From Diphasiastrum complanatum (lineage: Eukaryota; Streptophyta; Lycopodiopsida; Lycopodiales; Lycopodiaceae), in NCBI GenBank assembly GCA_029204225.1, contig MU831910.1, forward strand, positions 1-64,000: a DNA stretch of 64,000 bases, written 5' to 3'. Positions 21,520 to 33,924 of this stretch are shown here, piece by piece (the stretch's first letter is position 1; each line of letters opens with the position of its first letter). The notes under the pieces are model-generated. The model searched no databases. It was given only the letters and a program-made list of their open reading frames with translations, and was not told where the DNA came from. Position numbers and translations under genes: made by a program.

Positions 21520-21857
21520 TTTCAACTCTGAGAATTGAATTCCATTCAGACCTTAATCAATACAATGCATACAGAAATGAACAAATTTTTTACTTAAAAC
21601 ATAAATGTAGAAGTATCAACTATCCTTGCACTAATTTTAAACACTAGGCTATTCAAACGTCCATAACTTTTACAAAGTCAATAAATTTGAATAAGTACCT
21701 GAATTCTTGTATCTATCACATATAATAATAAGCACATGAGGTGGTCTTCCTATATAAGGAGCAGAGCATGGCGCCTCTTCGCTTGCAAAGGGCAGCGATG
21801 GAATAGCTACATTGTAGCGGTTTGGTTGCTTCAAACTAAAATACTTATGTATGCTTA

Positions 21858-22155
21858 TGTCCAGTGATGGACAACTAGCATGATTTCTTTACATTTGATG
21901 ATGGTCTTGCAAGTTAAATGGACTTTCTATTCAGCAATGGATAGCAAGCTCCATTGTTCCCTTTTTTTGATACTATATATGAAAATACACACTACTGTCC
22001 AACGATGGACAGTAGGTTCACCCACTTTGATTTTTTAGAAGGTGTAATGGTTCATATGCTTTGCTGTCCAGCAATGGACAGAAAGCACACTTCTTCTTTT
22101 AATGAATGGTTGCTTTCTCACTCTCATACCTTCTATTATCCAGCAATGGATAGAA
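21858..22155. repeat. Five evenly spaced short palindromes
   Basis: Variants of CTGTCCAGCAATGGACAG occur at 21858-21873, 21927-21944, 21994-22013, 22064-22081 and 22131-22155. Their centres are about 68-74 bp apart. Stem bases change together on both sides (TGTCCA/TGGACA versus TATTCA/TGGATA, and TTCTAT/ATAGAA), so pairing is mostly kept. A minus/plus frame through them would repeat C-P-A-M-D-R, but I take the structure as the primary signal. Confidence 0.65.
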
Positions 22156-23394
22156 GGAATGTTGAATGCTCACCTCTAAGAATTAGCTTTACTCTCTATT
22201 CTTACAAAGAACTGATATTCTCAAATGACGTTTTTTACGTTTCCAAGTCTCACCATATGATACTAAACTGTTAATTGGTGCATGTGATAATGTAGCATCA
22301 TCTCTTACTACGGCCTATAACTTCTATGCTCTCGTTCATACTCAAATCGTGCATTATCGTAGTCAAAACAAAGGTATGTCACTGACTAAAACTTCATAAA
22401 GCAGACGATTTGACACATTTCGTGTGCACTTTATTAAAACATTTTTTACTCTTGAACGTAGCTATGGACTAAACAGACTATTTTTTGTCATTATGATATA
22501 AAGAAAACTTTTTGTGGAAAAACAACGATGGCAGCCTCTCAAGAAGCCTCATCTACAAACATTCAGGTATGACTTCTCGTTATCGATTCATATATGAATT
22601 CTACGATGCACGAACAAGAATAAGTTAAGTATTTCCTTACACCTTCACATCGATACATTTCACCCTCTTTTTCGAAAGAAACAACTTTAGAAAAAAAGGT
22701 AATACTCCCCAAAAAGCAAATTTAACTAAATGATTCTTAAAGAAATCCCTATCTGAAACCTAACAATAGGAACTCCAATAAAACGGTCTTAGACAACATG
22801 GAAATGTGTAAGATATGTAGTTTTTACAAAAGGGTTAGAATGGCACGGATCTGCTCTAACACCTAGTAAAAATATTGAAAATTTCTTACTAAAAACCGAT
22901 CATGTCTATCTGAAACAGTGTCGTTGTTATATGATCTATGTATAACAATCTTGGTAATAATTAACCCCACCCTTTTTAAGTGTTACTTTAGACTTCTGGT
23001 GTGATACAACTGGAAAGCATGGATATGCTCAGGAGTATGGACAACATTGCGTGACATAGCTTGCTCTGCAAGGGTCACTTGGGTTAGCATGGCATGGATT
23101 TGTCCTAATACTAGCACACGTCCACACCAAGTCTTTTGGCTGAGCAAATTAAGAACAATTAAAACTTTTCATACTCTTGTATTACTAAAAATGAACTGAT
23201 ATGGACCAACTGACCCCGTAAGCTGATCAGCATGGCACTCGCCCTGATACGGTGATATAACGGCTTGGCCTATCGCCAAAAATATTGTCTGATTGGGAAG
23301 ACTAGACTACTTTTTTAAAATGCTACGCAAAGCTGTTAAGTAGTATAACTTCTTTTGGACATGAATAACAACTGTCGTTCAGCCATGACACCTG
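22156..23394. other. No gene recognised
   Basis: This is AT-rich sequence. A short frame at 22528-22566 (MAASQEAS...) ending at a GT looks like a first exon but nothing supports it downstream. Confidence 0.3.
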
Positions 23395-23566
23395 TCTTCC
23401 TCACTAAACTAACTTGAGCGGTTTTGTTTTGTGGGATGGTGGCAGGTATCAGCTGGATGTCTTGAAAGTGGTTATGCTTTATGGTGCTTTTTAGTACTGT
23501 ATTTTACTTTCCAACTATACTTTACCTTAGCTTCAGTCTTGCTTTGTCAAGAGAAATGAAGTGCAG

Positions 23567-23568
<2 letters not shown>
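23395..23568 (+). repeat. Dispersed repeat module, copy 1
   Basis: This sequence resembles 52741-52941: shared phrases include ttgttttgtggGATGGT, agctggatgtcttgaaa, and gctttgtcaagagaaatgaag. Both copies run directly into a long (CT)n tract. Confidence 0.5.

Positions 23569-23641
<73 letters not shown>
23569..23641 (+). repeat. (CT)n microsatellite
   Basis: About 36 uninterrupted CT units. Confidence 0.95.
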
Positions 23642-23643
<2 letters not shown>

Positions 23644-25412
23644 CATTATCTCTAAGAACAAGTTCAAGGTATAGCAACTAACTCGATTTTTAATTTTTCT
23701 ATCTCTATCTATAGTTATGTAGTTGCTCATTCAACATTGTTATTGAGTGAATCAATTTAACTAGCTTATTATAATTACCATAGCAGTCTATGATGCATCT
23801 AACAATTGGCTTGTTTGTATGTGTCTTTTCTACAATCATTGGAGCCTTCTCACCATGAGAGAGAGCTCGTGTACGTTACATGTGACTCGTGGGAAAATGA
23901 GTTTTGAGCTTCGAATGATTGAAATCTGAATTTTCGATATATGCACAATAGAGAGCGAGAGATTGTATGTGCTTGCTTCTTGGAGATGGTGATGCCTCTT
24001 GTACTATGAGAACTCGAGTGGGACATGTGGGGAGTCAAGCTCTACTCTAATGGCTCTGTTCATAAAACATGCCATGATCATCTCTATCCCACTGCATCTA
24101 ACAATGCCTAACCAAAACCTCTTGGGTGCCTACTCCAAATATGTTGTGGTTGACAACAACACCAATTGTTGGGCTAGAATTTTCCACCCGAATCGGTAGC
24201 ACATTCCCATTCCTAGAACTCAGAGAAGAGGATACAATTATTGGGTGTCCATGTAAGAATTTGAGTGGGAAGGCTCACTAAATTTACATGAACATTATGC
24301 TTCTAGGTTGCCTCCAAAATACAAAGAATACATTGAGCCCTTGGCATTATGTATGTACTATGGCATTGGTGTGGTTCCACGAAGGGGGTTGGAGGTCACC
24401 TTTCGAGGTTGTTTAGTCGAGGAAGGGTCTCCAATAGAGGGCACGACCCTTTCGATGGTGGAAGGGCCGAGGAGGCAGGTTTTCTTCCACGTAGAAATAA
24501 TATTTTCATTTTTTTTACACTTTTTTTTTTTAAGTAAAATGTTTTTTACATGCATCTTGTGTAGAAGGTGTGTAAAATGTTTCTATATCTTTTTACATAC
24601 TCTTTTAGACACTTAGAAGGTGCATCTCAAAATAAAATAAAAATAGGAGCATAGATTCCGCAGGAGTAGGTGGCTCGGTTTACTTCACTAAAAAGCAAAA
24701 TTTGGTTTTACGATTATTGTAGCAAGGTAGCTGCAGGTGCGCACAAGCTTCATGTTGCTTTTGATAATTGTATGGTTGCGTTCAGACAGTGCTCGAGGAA
24801 ATCGACAAAACATAGGAATAGAATCTGCATAATATCTAAAAAATTGATACCATAAAATCTTTGATGATTTTATATAAGCGTGTATGTCCTTCTATGAGTA
24901 ATAGTCTTCAAAAAATTGAAAAAAAAAAATTGCAAGCTTTTTTAGGATAATTCAGAAGAGGTTTCTAGAGCATTGTTTTGAGGTTGTTGCAACACCAAGC
25001 CCAAGCCACCCTTTTGATCCAAAGCAGCCTTTTGGCTTTCTTCACATGTAAACTTTTGCAATTGCTTGCTTCATGGAGGCAATATGATTGCTCATTTCAA
25101 GCCAAGGAGTGCATCCATTTACAGTGTACATATTGTCAATGTTTCTCATGGTCCAAAATGAATCCCTGCTTATGTTGACAAGGGCAAAGATGGGCAGATT
25201 ATTTTCAGGACTCATGTGACCCATGTGCATTGTACATTACTATCACTGTCTACATATTATCATAGTCACAAGTAAGTACTAAGGCCTCCCCACCCTTTCA
25301 CAAGCAGCGAGTGGCGGAGGCCACGAGCTGTCTGGGGACCGAATTATTTGTGCTAATGATCCGACCAATGGACCATTACCTCACGTAATTGCAGTTTCGG
25401 CTAATTTTTTTG
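23642..25412. other. Mostly unassigned; one dispersed repeat
   Basis: Positions 24285-24370 (cattatgcttctagg...ccaaaatacaaag...aaggcattatgt-like) resemble 56033-56110, which suggests a shared repeat or gene fragment. Otherwise there are short frames without recognised motifs. Confidence 0.35.
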
Positions 25413-25413
25413 G

Positions 25414-25457
<44 letters not shown>

Positions 25458-25480
25458 CTCTCTCCTCTCTCTCTCTCTCT
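25413..25480 (+). repeat. (CT)n microsatellite, interrupted
   Basis: CT repeats with two CC interruptions (about 25452 and 25464), followed by two cccggctctttctct units. Confidence 0.9.
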
Positions 25481-27072
25481 GCACCCGGCTCTTTCTCTAC
25501 CCGGCTCTTTCTCTGTATTGCTTTCGCTCTATCTATCATTTCTATAACAAAAATGAGGAAAAAAATATGGGCCCTATATTATGCAAAATAATAAAGAGCC
25601 CAAAAATTAGGCGAACGGCAATTAGGTGGGCTGTAATCTTTAGCGTGTGGAAAGACTCGGAAGGACATTGATTTTCAAGCTTTGCAATTTTTGAGAAACA
25701 GAGAACAGAGCGACGAAGCAAGCAGAATCCAGATCCGGCAGGCAGTATACTCGCTTGCACTACCACTGCGAATCTCTTTTGATTTCTCTTCCGCCTTCTT
25801 TTCTTTCAGGATATCGAGGTGATTAGTATTACCATAGTCTCTTTATAAATTCCTAATCTTCCTTCTTTGCAAATCTTTGTGTTCTGAATGATTTAAAGGA
25901 TTGACAGTGAAGATTAAGGTTAGGAGTTGGATCTTATAGCTGTATATCATGTTTTCGGAAGCAAAACGTTAAAAGAGCAAGCAAAACCTTTATTAGTAGT
26001 TTCTGGGTCTTTGAGTAAAGTAGTAACAGTGAAGTACGAAGTGGGATATAGTTGGTTGGATCTGAAAGCTAGAAAAACAAGGTTGGGAAGTAATTCGTTG
26101 GATATGTCATTTACAGATTGACGAGTTGATGCTATCTGGAATGATCGTTATACCAAAGTCTGTCTGTGAGTTTTGTAATTCACATTTGAAAGACATGGCA
26201 ATGAAGTTTGTATACCCTTTGATGATGTGATGTTCTTCGCTTTAAAACAAAATCAACCTGAATGTCACCTTGTTTGAAAAGAGCATGGTTGAGTTGCACT
26301 TTAGTCAATGCGTGGAAGCAGATCACACATGAGCAATAGATTCATGTTTTGAAATGTTGAGCATTGTCGTAACTATGAGTCAAAGAAACACCATGGTCTT
26401 GAAACAAAATGTCACGGATAATGTTTTGCAAAAATTTAAGCACTGTGAACGATTAGAAACAAGAACAATCTGGTATTGTACCATAAAGGCCTTGCCACCT
26501 AATATTTTCGTATTTGAACTTTTTGTAAAAATCAAAAGAATTTATAAAAAGCAGCATAGTAATACTTTGATAAACTTTTACTATCAAACGTTTATGGATT
26601 GTGGTGATGGTTTTTTTTTTTTTTGCTAATCCAACAATTTCAGCATTATGGTAAGGCCTTCACAACATAATACCACAATAGTAACTAGAATACATACATT
26701 TAAAATTTTAATATACAATAACAAAGTTCGATACAACTCATCTATTTTGGACTTGTAAATTCAAAATTTCTAAATATCAACTTATTATTGAGTTCAGATG
26801 AAGAGATATAACATGATAAGATTTGTTGGTGATTATGATTTCATTGTGTTAGACAATTCACAATTAACCAAACAAAGTTGTCTTACAAAAGACTTTGCTC
26901 AATCTCTGTTTTTCATTATAGATAAATTTGAAAACTATTCCAGATTTTAGGTCAACGAAGGCTATAGGGTAAGTACTTAGCTTGGTCGTCGCCAATCATT
27001 GATCATGTGGTCTTTAGGACACGTTAGGACACATATATGAAAAGTTGATTAATTCTTCATCCAATATGTGAC
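25481..27072. other. No gene recognised
   Basis: Several 60-90 codon frames occur (25927-26121, 26354-26629) without recognisable motifs. Confidence 0.3.
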
Positions 27073-27107
27073 GTTTAGGGTTTAGGGTTTAGGGTTTAGG
27101 GTTTAAG
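27073..27107 (+). repeat. Interstitial telomere-type repeat
   Basis: Five GTTTAGG units (the plant telomere repeat TTTAGGG), the last one degenerate. Shorter GTTTAGGGTTAGGG runs lie at about 47810-47835. Confidence 0.85.
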
Positions 27108-27296
27108 ACGTTCTGTATACATCCTGCAAAAGAAGATACAATTAGAAATAATGAAGATATATTGTCAAAGAAATTACCAAAATATAGTGTCAATTGTCAT
27201 ATTTCTTCATTCAAGCACGTGAGAGCACAATAAGAAGAATACACACGTGTGATTATTGTAATTTTCATTTTCACAATCAAGCATGCAATAGGCAAA

Positions 27297-27298
27297 TA

Positions 27299-27347
<49 letters not shown>

Positions 27348-27357
27348 GTATATATAA
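27297..27357. repeat. (TA)n microsatellite
   Basis: About 30 TA/TG dinucleotides, self-complementary. Confidence 0.9.
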
Positions 27358-28169
27358 TGCATGCAGTATATGCAAGTCACTTTTTGGCCATTTGCCAAAA
27401 TGTTGTTTACTATTTTTCATGCATGCATGATCACTTACATGTCAGATACTTGGGCTTTTAAACAAGGTCCAAACTTAACAAAAACATTTTCGACATATTT
27501 ATTGCCTAGTCATGATATCTTGTGATTTTCCTTTCTTCAGTCAATCATTTTTCCTATAGCCAATTTTCCGGCAGGAGTTCAAAAAATGGAGTTATTGAGC
27601 ATCATGGTAAGTCGTCATGAATCATAGTTGAACTAATTAAGCCTTGTAGCTTAGGGTTTAGACTCAACAAAGATACGATCAAATTGTGGCTTAAAGTTTA
27701 ACATAGATAATTTAACCATTGGCTAGTAGCTCAACTATTTCGGCTATGTCTTATCCCTAAAACTTTTCAAAGAATCTATCAAAGCACTTCATTATTGTTG
27801 CAGTAAGTAACGTAAACTAAAATAAAGTTTTAATGATGCATAGTAAAGCAATACATTTGCTACTTTTTTAACCTTATGGATTATGCCTTTGTAGGAAGTT
27901 TTATGGATTATGCATTATTTGCATGCCTTCATAGGAGTTTTTAATGGGAATAAATACATGTTAGTTTAACCCTCAACCAAGGTTCATGCGTTCAAATTTT
28001 AAGTCGCCGCCATAGAGTATCATTTAACGTCGACTTTTTTCCAAACTCCATTGACTGACCTCAACACATAGTATTGCCTTTGTAAGGCAAGGCCAACAAG
28101 GTTTACCCTTTACCTCCCTAGAACCATAAGGAAGTAGAACCGAGGCCTTAACTGTCCTACAATCCAATT
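27358..28169. other. No gene recognised
   Basis: AT-rich sequence without motifs. Confidence 0.3.
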
Positions 28170-29600
28170 TGGTCATCATAATCTATGTCTTTTGTTTGCA
28201 AAAAACCTTTTGCCACAAGCCTTGCTTTATACTTACGTATTGATCCATCTTGGTTATAAATCTATACACTCACTTGCAAGCAAGTGACCTTGTCCTTTGA
28301 GGAAGATGAACAAGATCCCAAGTATGATTCTCCATGAGAGCATCATACTCCACTTGCATGGCATCTATCCAACTTTGTGACTTACAAGCATCTTCATAGC
28401 AAGTTGGTTCATCAAGCATTGAAGTTAAAGAGTGTAAGAAGTGAATGGTTGAGTGTCTTCTCTTTTATCACCTTTGCAAACATATGTGAGCCTTGATGGC
28501 TTGGCCCTTTCTCTTGAAGACCTCCTTGGAGCTCTTGGGTCTTGAGGTGAATCCTCAAGATCTTCATTACTTTGTTGCTCCTTCTCAATCCTAGCAATAT
28601 CCTTGGCATCAAGATGATTAGTTGCACTTTCACTCACTTGAGAAACATGTCCATCATCAAATAAAACATCTCTACTCATTATGATTTTCTTAGTGATGGG
28701 ATTAAAGACTCTATATTCCTTGCTAGATTCACTATACCCAACAAAGACACCTTTGATTGATCATCTTTTTTTATTGTATCCAAAGATTGGTATACATAAC
28801 AAGGAGATCCAAATATTTTCAAATCTTTGAGATTCGGCCTCTTATCATATAGAGCTTCATATGGTGTGATCCCTCCAATGGCTTTATTTGGCAACCTGTT
28901 ACATAGAAAATTAGCACATGTAATGGCTTCACCGCAAAATGGTTTTGGGAGAGAGGCATCTAGCCTCAAGGCCTTAGCACACTCACAAAGAGATCTACTT
29001 TTCCTCTCAGCCACTCCATTTTGGTGAGAGCTATAAGGACAAGCTAGGTCCCTCTTAATGCCATTAGATTCACAAAGCTCTATCATCTTATTGGAGATGT
29101 ACTCTCCACCGTTATCACTTCTTAATACCTCCACATATTAAGTTGATTTTCAACTAGAGTTTTGAACTTCACAAATGAATAAAACACCATACATACTCTT
29201 CACAGGCAATAGATAGATCCAAGCATATCTTGAATGACACACAAACTTTTGCACCTCCATTAGATACTTGAGAGAAGCTATGCACATCCGAATGTATAGT
29301 CTCTAAAGAAGTGGAAGATCTTGAGAAAGTTAGCTTGTGAGTCTTTAAGAGACTACAAGCCTTATACAACTTACCACCCTTTGAAAAATTCTTGGGGAGG
29401 CCGATAGCTAGGTCCTTTGACATCATGATCTCCATAGACTTGAAGTTAGGATGGCCTAACCTCTTGTGCCATAGCTCCACTTGGGCGATCTCCTCCTTTG
29501 CCATATTCACGCTCTCAATGGCAACATTAGCATCCAATTTAAACAACCTTCCATGTTTAAATCCCTTTGCTATGCAAACATCAGTGCACCACTATACATG
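28170..29600 (-). pseudogene. Copia pol remnant: integrase to RT start
   Basis: The minus strand reads, in order: a pre-integrase finger (ELWHKRLGHPN at about 29460-29490, and CSLLKTHK); an integrase core in frame 28679-29134 with RSDNGGEY and a QNGVAERK block, plus TPYEALYDKRP; the C-terminal block SRDVLFDDGH (about 28650-28678); the linker PRRSSRERAKPSRLTYV; then RT entry (SWMDAMQVEYDALMENHTWDL, about 28315-28390) and KYKARLVAKGF before loss of similarity at about 28170. Frameshifts separate the blocks. This is the integrase region that the young Copia at 56906 lacks, from a related family. Confidence 0.85.
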
Positions 29601-30157
29601 ATTGGTCCATATTTAATGCACATCTTAAAGTGATTGGCCTTGTGATCTATGCCTCTAATGTGATTGGGCCAAATAGATGCATTCCAATCCTAATATCATG
29701 TGACAAATGTCACTATCTCACTAGATCTCAAGTTTGAAAAATATGACAAAAGAATATATATTGCAAATTTTCGTGCCAAGAAAGGGTCATTTTGTGTCCA
29801 AACATTGATTTTTTTATGAGATTTGATAGGAATCTGATGCAAACTCATTATATTTCCATTCAAACTTTGTGAAAGAGTGAGAGGACTGAGACTAGAAGTC
29901 CAAATCAAGGCTAGAAGTCTATTTTGAGTTGATCAAATCAAGTGAAGCTCTTTGTGAAACTTCTAGAATCAATCTATTCAATTTTCATGAGTCATTCTTG
30001 TAGAATCCTTCAAAATAGTTCTTTTGAATCGAGATCACTTAGATCTTGCTACTTATGTCTTTGTGAACATCAAGTGAGTTGCAAGTGAGGCAAATTTTGA
30101 AAAAGAGCTTAGGGAGGGCCAAGAAGTACATCTACATTAGTACAAGTCACTAGCAAG
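29601..30157. other. Spacer, possibly Copia leader
   Basis: This non-coding sequence precedes the plus-strand gag at 30158. No PBS or LTR end was found, so the 5' LTR is probably missing. Confidence 0.35.
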
Positions 30158-31100
30158 ATGGGATCACTTGGATCATTCCTCTTGGAAGCTAGTGGGAGGT
30201 TAAATTCTACAAACTACTCAATATGGAAAGTGAGGATGGAGTCACTCTTGGTGCTCCAAGACCTCTTTGATATTGTCCTAGATAAAGAGGATGAATCTCT
30301 TGGAGGACAAGTTGGCAAAGTAAAAAGGAGACAAGACTAGCACTTCATTGTATCAAAATGAATGTTGGTAATGATCTCCTAAAGGAGGTAGGCTCTTGTA
30401 CTTTGGCCAAAGAAGGATAGCCTTTCATTAAAGGCAATTTATGAATCCAATAACACCTCTAGAGTACTCAAGCTTAGAAATCAAATCTTTAAAAGTATGA
30501 GAAATAGTGGTGAGAGTGCACAAGAACATGTGCTTAGAATCAAATCTCTTAATAAAGAATTGCTTCTATAGGGGATTCTTGATAATGAACTTGTACAAGT
30601 GATCCTCAATGGCCTAGGAGATGAGTTCTCCAATTTGGTTCAAAGCTTTGCCATCCAAGATGTCTTACCTTCTATTGACAAGCTACATAGTGTGCTTGTG
30701 GCCGAGGAGTGTAGGATCCTACATGTCAGAGTAGGATGAGTTCCATATCCTTGCATGACAGAGATGAGAAATCCAACTTCTCATTCAAAGGCAAAATGAA
30801 GACCAAGGGAGTCAAGAAGAATCAAAACAAGGAGTTCAAGGAGGAGGATCAAGCTTCAAGTTCAAAGGGAAGAGGCATCAAGGACAAGACCAAGCAAAAA
30901 TGCTACTTTTGTGGAAAGAAGGGGCATTTTGCATCTGAGTGTGACAAGAAGAAGAATGTACAAATGGAGAGCAAACAAGAGAATCATGGTGGATTGATAG
31001 TGGGGTTAACTCCCACATCACTTTCCAAAAGGACTATTTCTCTACTTTACTCTCTTTCAATAGTGCTAAAAAGTCTATCTTTACTACAAGTGATCAAGAG
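30158..31100 (+). pseudogene. Copia gag-protease remnant
   Basis: This begins MGSLGSFLLEASGRLNSTNYSIWKVRMES in good context. Frameshifts and stops follow, with recognisable LKAIYESNNTSRVLKLRNQIF, LVQVILNGLGDEF and AEECRI. Frame 30736-31572 carries a CCHC knuckle CYFCGKKGHFASEC (about 30898-30940). The protease start WWIDSGVNSH appears in another frame at about 30985-31015, with Val in place of the usual Ala after DSG. Copia similarity ends at about 31100. Confidence 0.8.
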
Positions 31101-31104
31101 TGAA

Positions 31105-31170
31105 GTTGTTTTTTGTCAAGAAACATGGAGACAAACAGCGATTTTGAGTTGGTCAACCAAAGTTCTTACA
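31105..31170 (+). repeat. Short island repeated at 37785-37850, copy 1
   Basis: The segment from tttttgtcaagaaaca through ttggtcaaccaaagtt is about 93 percent identical to 37787-37847 on the same strand. On the minus strand both copies read LWLTNSKSL-x-VS-x-FLDK-x-QL, which suggests an old coding sequence of unknown type. Confidence 0.6.
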
Positions 31171-31179
31171 TGTGGTAGG

Positions 31180-31572
31180 CATCCTATTCTGTCGATTGAG
31201 TTTGAGGTGCCAACTTGTCAAATACAAGCACAACGAACAGAAGTAGAATGTACTAACGAAAGGTTGTTGACTATTGAAGAACTATTTGAAGCTCGAACCA
31301 ATTCGAAGGATGTTACAGAGAAAATCCAAGAACAACAAAAGAAAAAACATGATACTCATATCAAAACTGTTGATCTTAAGGCTGAAAATTATGCTTTGAT
31401 CTATGATAGTCACCATCTAAAATTTTTTGGAAAGCTTCATATCAGGTGGATGAGACCGTACAAGGTTATTGAAGTATTTCAAAACGGTTATGTCCAGCTT
31501 CAGTCATTGGAAGACAAATTATTGCCAACGGGTATTAACGGTTCCAAAGACAAAAAAAAATATTATCTCTAA
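31180..31572 (+). pseudogene. Gypsy integrase C-terminal fragment
   Basis: In the same open frame as the Copia knuckle, the sequence continues as a Gypsy integrase tail: HPILSIEFEVPT, LTIEELFEARTNS, EKIQEQQKKKHDTH, ALIYDSHHLKFFGKLHIRWMR, PYKVIEVFQNGYVQL and INGSKDKKKYYL-stop. The order matches the Gypsy integrase C-terminal (GPY/F-type) domain. Its catalytic core is absent. Confidence 0.8.
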
Positions 31573-33173
31573 CAAAGGAATTCGAGGGGAGAATTTTTCA
31601 AGTATCTTTCGAGTATCATTCAAGGATCCACCCCAAATTTTTCTTTTTCTTTGATTTATATCTTTATTACTTAATTGTTATTTATTATTTTATTCACTAT
31701 TTACTTTTTGAATTTTGGAAATCCCTTTTATTAAATGTATATGCGCACACGTGTTGCCACCTATCATTCATATTTATGTGTTTATTTATGATTTCACAAA
31801 AGATGTGATATTTCAATTTAAATGATCTAAAGGTAATTAAGATTATCCTTTGTGTTGTCACAAAGATCTGTAGAGATACTGCTCTTGATTATGAATTTGA
31901 CATATGTTAAATCAACATGCCACTTGATCATCTTCTCCACTGTGTCATTTGTATAACTCTATTACTTTCTATTTTCACCTTGCATTTTCTTTTTGCTCTT
32001 AGTTGTTCATGCTCACTTGCTCTCGCCTACCATTGTTCATGCTCTTGCTCTCGCATTTACCATTGCTTTGCTTTTTACCTTGCAATTAGCCGAGCGATAT
32101 GGATTCGAGTACAAGCACCAGCTCCAGTGTTAGTTGGAAAATTCGTGCATCCATTTGACTTGCATCAATTCAGTCACTTCTAGATCAATGCAGGTTTGGT
32201 AATCTTAAGGTGGACCCATCAATAGTTTTGCAAGAGATCAGCACTGATTTTGTGAATTCCATTCACACAGTGACTGAGTCTGATTTCAAGGTTTCACTAC
32301 GGAATTCCACTTCACAATCAATGAAGATGTCTTCTCTATGGCTCTTGGACTATCCACAGATGGCGTAGGCAATCCAACATCCAAGGACTCCATTGTAATA
32401 TGGCAGTTGAGATTGAGACATTGACTGCAAAGGTTCAGTTTTTTGAGGTAGACAACAAGAAACTGCTCGAACAAACACAATCACTTGGTTGAATGCTGCA
32501 GTAGGCAACCCAATAATCAGATGTGTATAAACTTAACAATAAGGCACTTAAGACCAAGTCTGCAGAGTTGCAGAAAAATTTTGATTCTTTGCAAGCTGAG
32601 AACTTATTTGTAAAGTATAAGTTTGTATAGTTTTCATCTCTTTTATTCCAACAAATTACACTACACAAGAATTCTAAGGAAGACTTTCAGTTAGTACAAG
32701 AATTATTTGATGGAACATTGCTTTCAGTAAGGTTGTCAAGATTTGGCAACTTATCTATCGGCAGATACTCTAAAGAAAAAGAAGAAATAACATTGCTCAA
32801 GTGCCAAAGAGATTTACAATTGGCACAACAGTTACATGATGAGATGAATACATGATGTTATTTCCCAAATTCTTCTTGTACATATGTTGCTGATTATGTG
32901 ATGCCCAGCTCTCATATGTGAATGATGTTCAAAGCCAATTTAATGATGTTTGTTCAGACGTATTTCGAATCAACCCACTCAACATCTGATTTTAAAATAA
33001 CAAATGAAGGTCATATATTTCAACAAATGAAAAAATATCTATACATTTGACCTAACGAATATTCAAAAGGAGAATTATTCAATGATATGAAAGTATTCTT
33101 TTCTAATGAATGAACAATTCTTGAGACGAAGATTATATGTTCACGAGGATGTTTCACATTTGAGGAGGGGGCT
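31573..33173. other. Gypsy 3' region with a coiled-coil-like remnant
   Basis: The part at 31570-31600 includes a purine run (ttcgaggggagaa). At about 32400-32850 broken plus-strand frames give heptad-like EIETLTAKVQFFEVDNKKL and LKTKSAELQKNFDSLQAEN, suggesting a decayed coiled-coil protein, possibly an extra Gypsy 3' ORF. The purine-rich tttgaggaggggg at 33158-33171 looks like a PPT just before a possible LTR start (tgtgatgtcatg, about 33175). Confidence 0.35.
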
Positions 33174-33586
33174 ATGTGATGTCATGAATTTGCTAAATAA
33201 TGTATATCTACTTGAATATGGCAATATATACTTGAAATTGAAGATATGCACTGGACAAATATATATTATGAAGAGGCCTATATCATTTTTTGGGATATAA
33301 TTGCTAAAGACTTGTCTTGTACTAAAGGACAAGACCTCCAAAATTGAAACGATGCTTGGAACAATCTTAATCCAGTCACCTACATGAATCAACTAGATTC
33401 GAATCGCCATCTTAAACTAGAGTAAATTAAAGTCGTAGTTAATGTACCTTTAATGATATAATTTACATGTAATTGTAACTCATCTATTAACTAGAGTTAG
33501 TTAATGGAGCGACGCACCTATAATCTCTAGAGGTGTGTTTGCTCACTCCGTAGGAAATATATGGAAGACACGCTTCATTCTCACAC

Positions 33587-33790
<204 letters not shown>

Positions 33791-33924
33791 AAGTGAATAG
33801 AGCATCAAAGATTATATTCTCTAATCTTGAGATAAACAATTTGTTTCAAGCCACAAAGAGTCTGCTAGCTTTAAAGCTCAATTCTGTAGAAATGCAAGGG
33901 AGCTGTCCGAACGCGAAGACCAAA

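Noticed and set aside
22528-22566. Possible first exon MAASQEAS... before a GT
   Set aside because: There is good start context but no matching downstream exon or recognisable protein; too short to support.
24308-24616. 102-codon ORF with basic N-terminus
   Set aside because: It lies on a dispersed repeat also seen near 56030. Poly-T coded Phe run and no family match.
25413-25930. Promoter and 5' UTR of a host gene
   Set aside because: The CT-rich tract followed by an acceptor-like tttctttcag is suggestive, but no coding exon follows.
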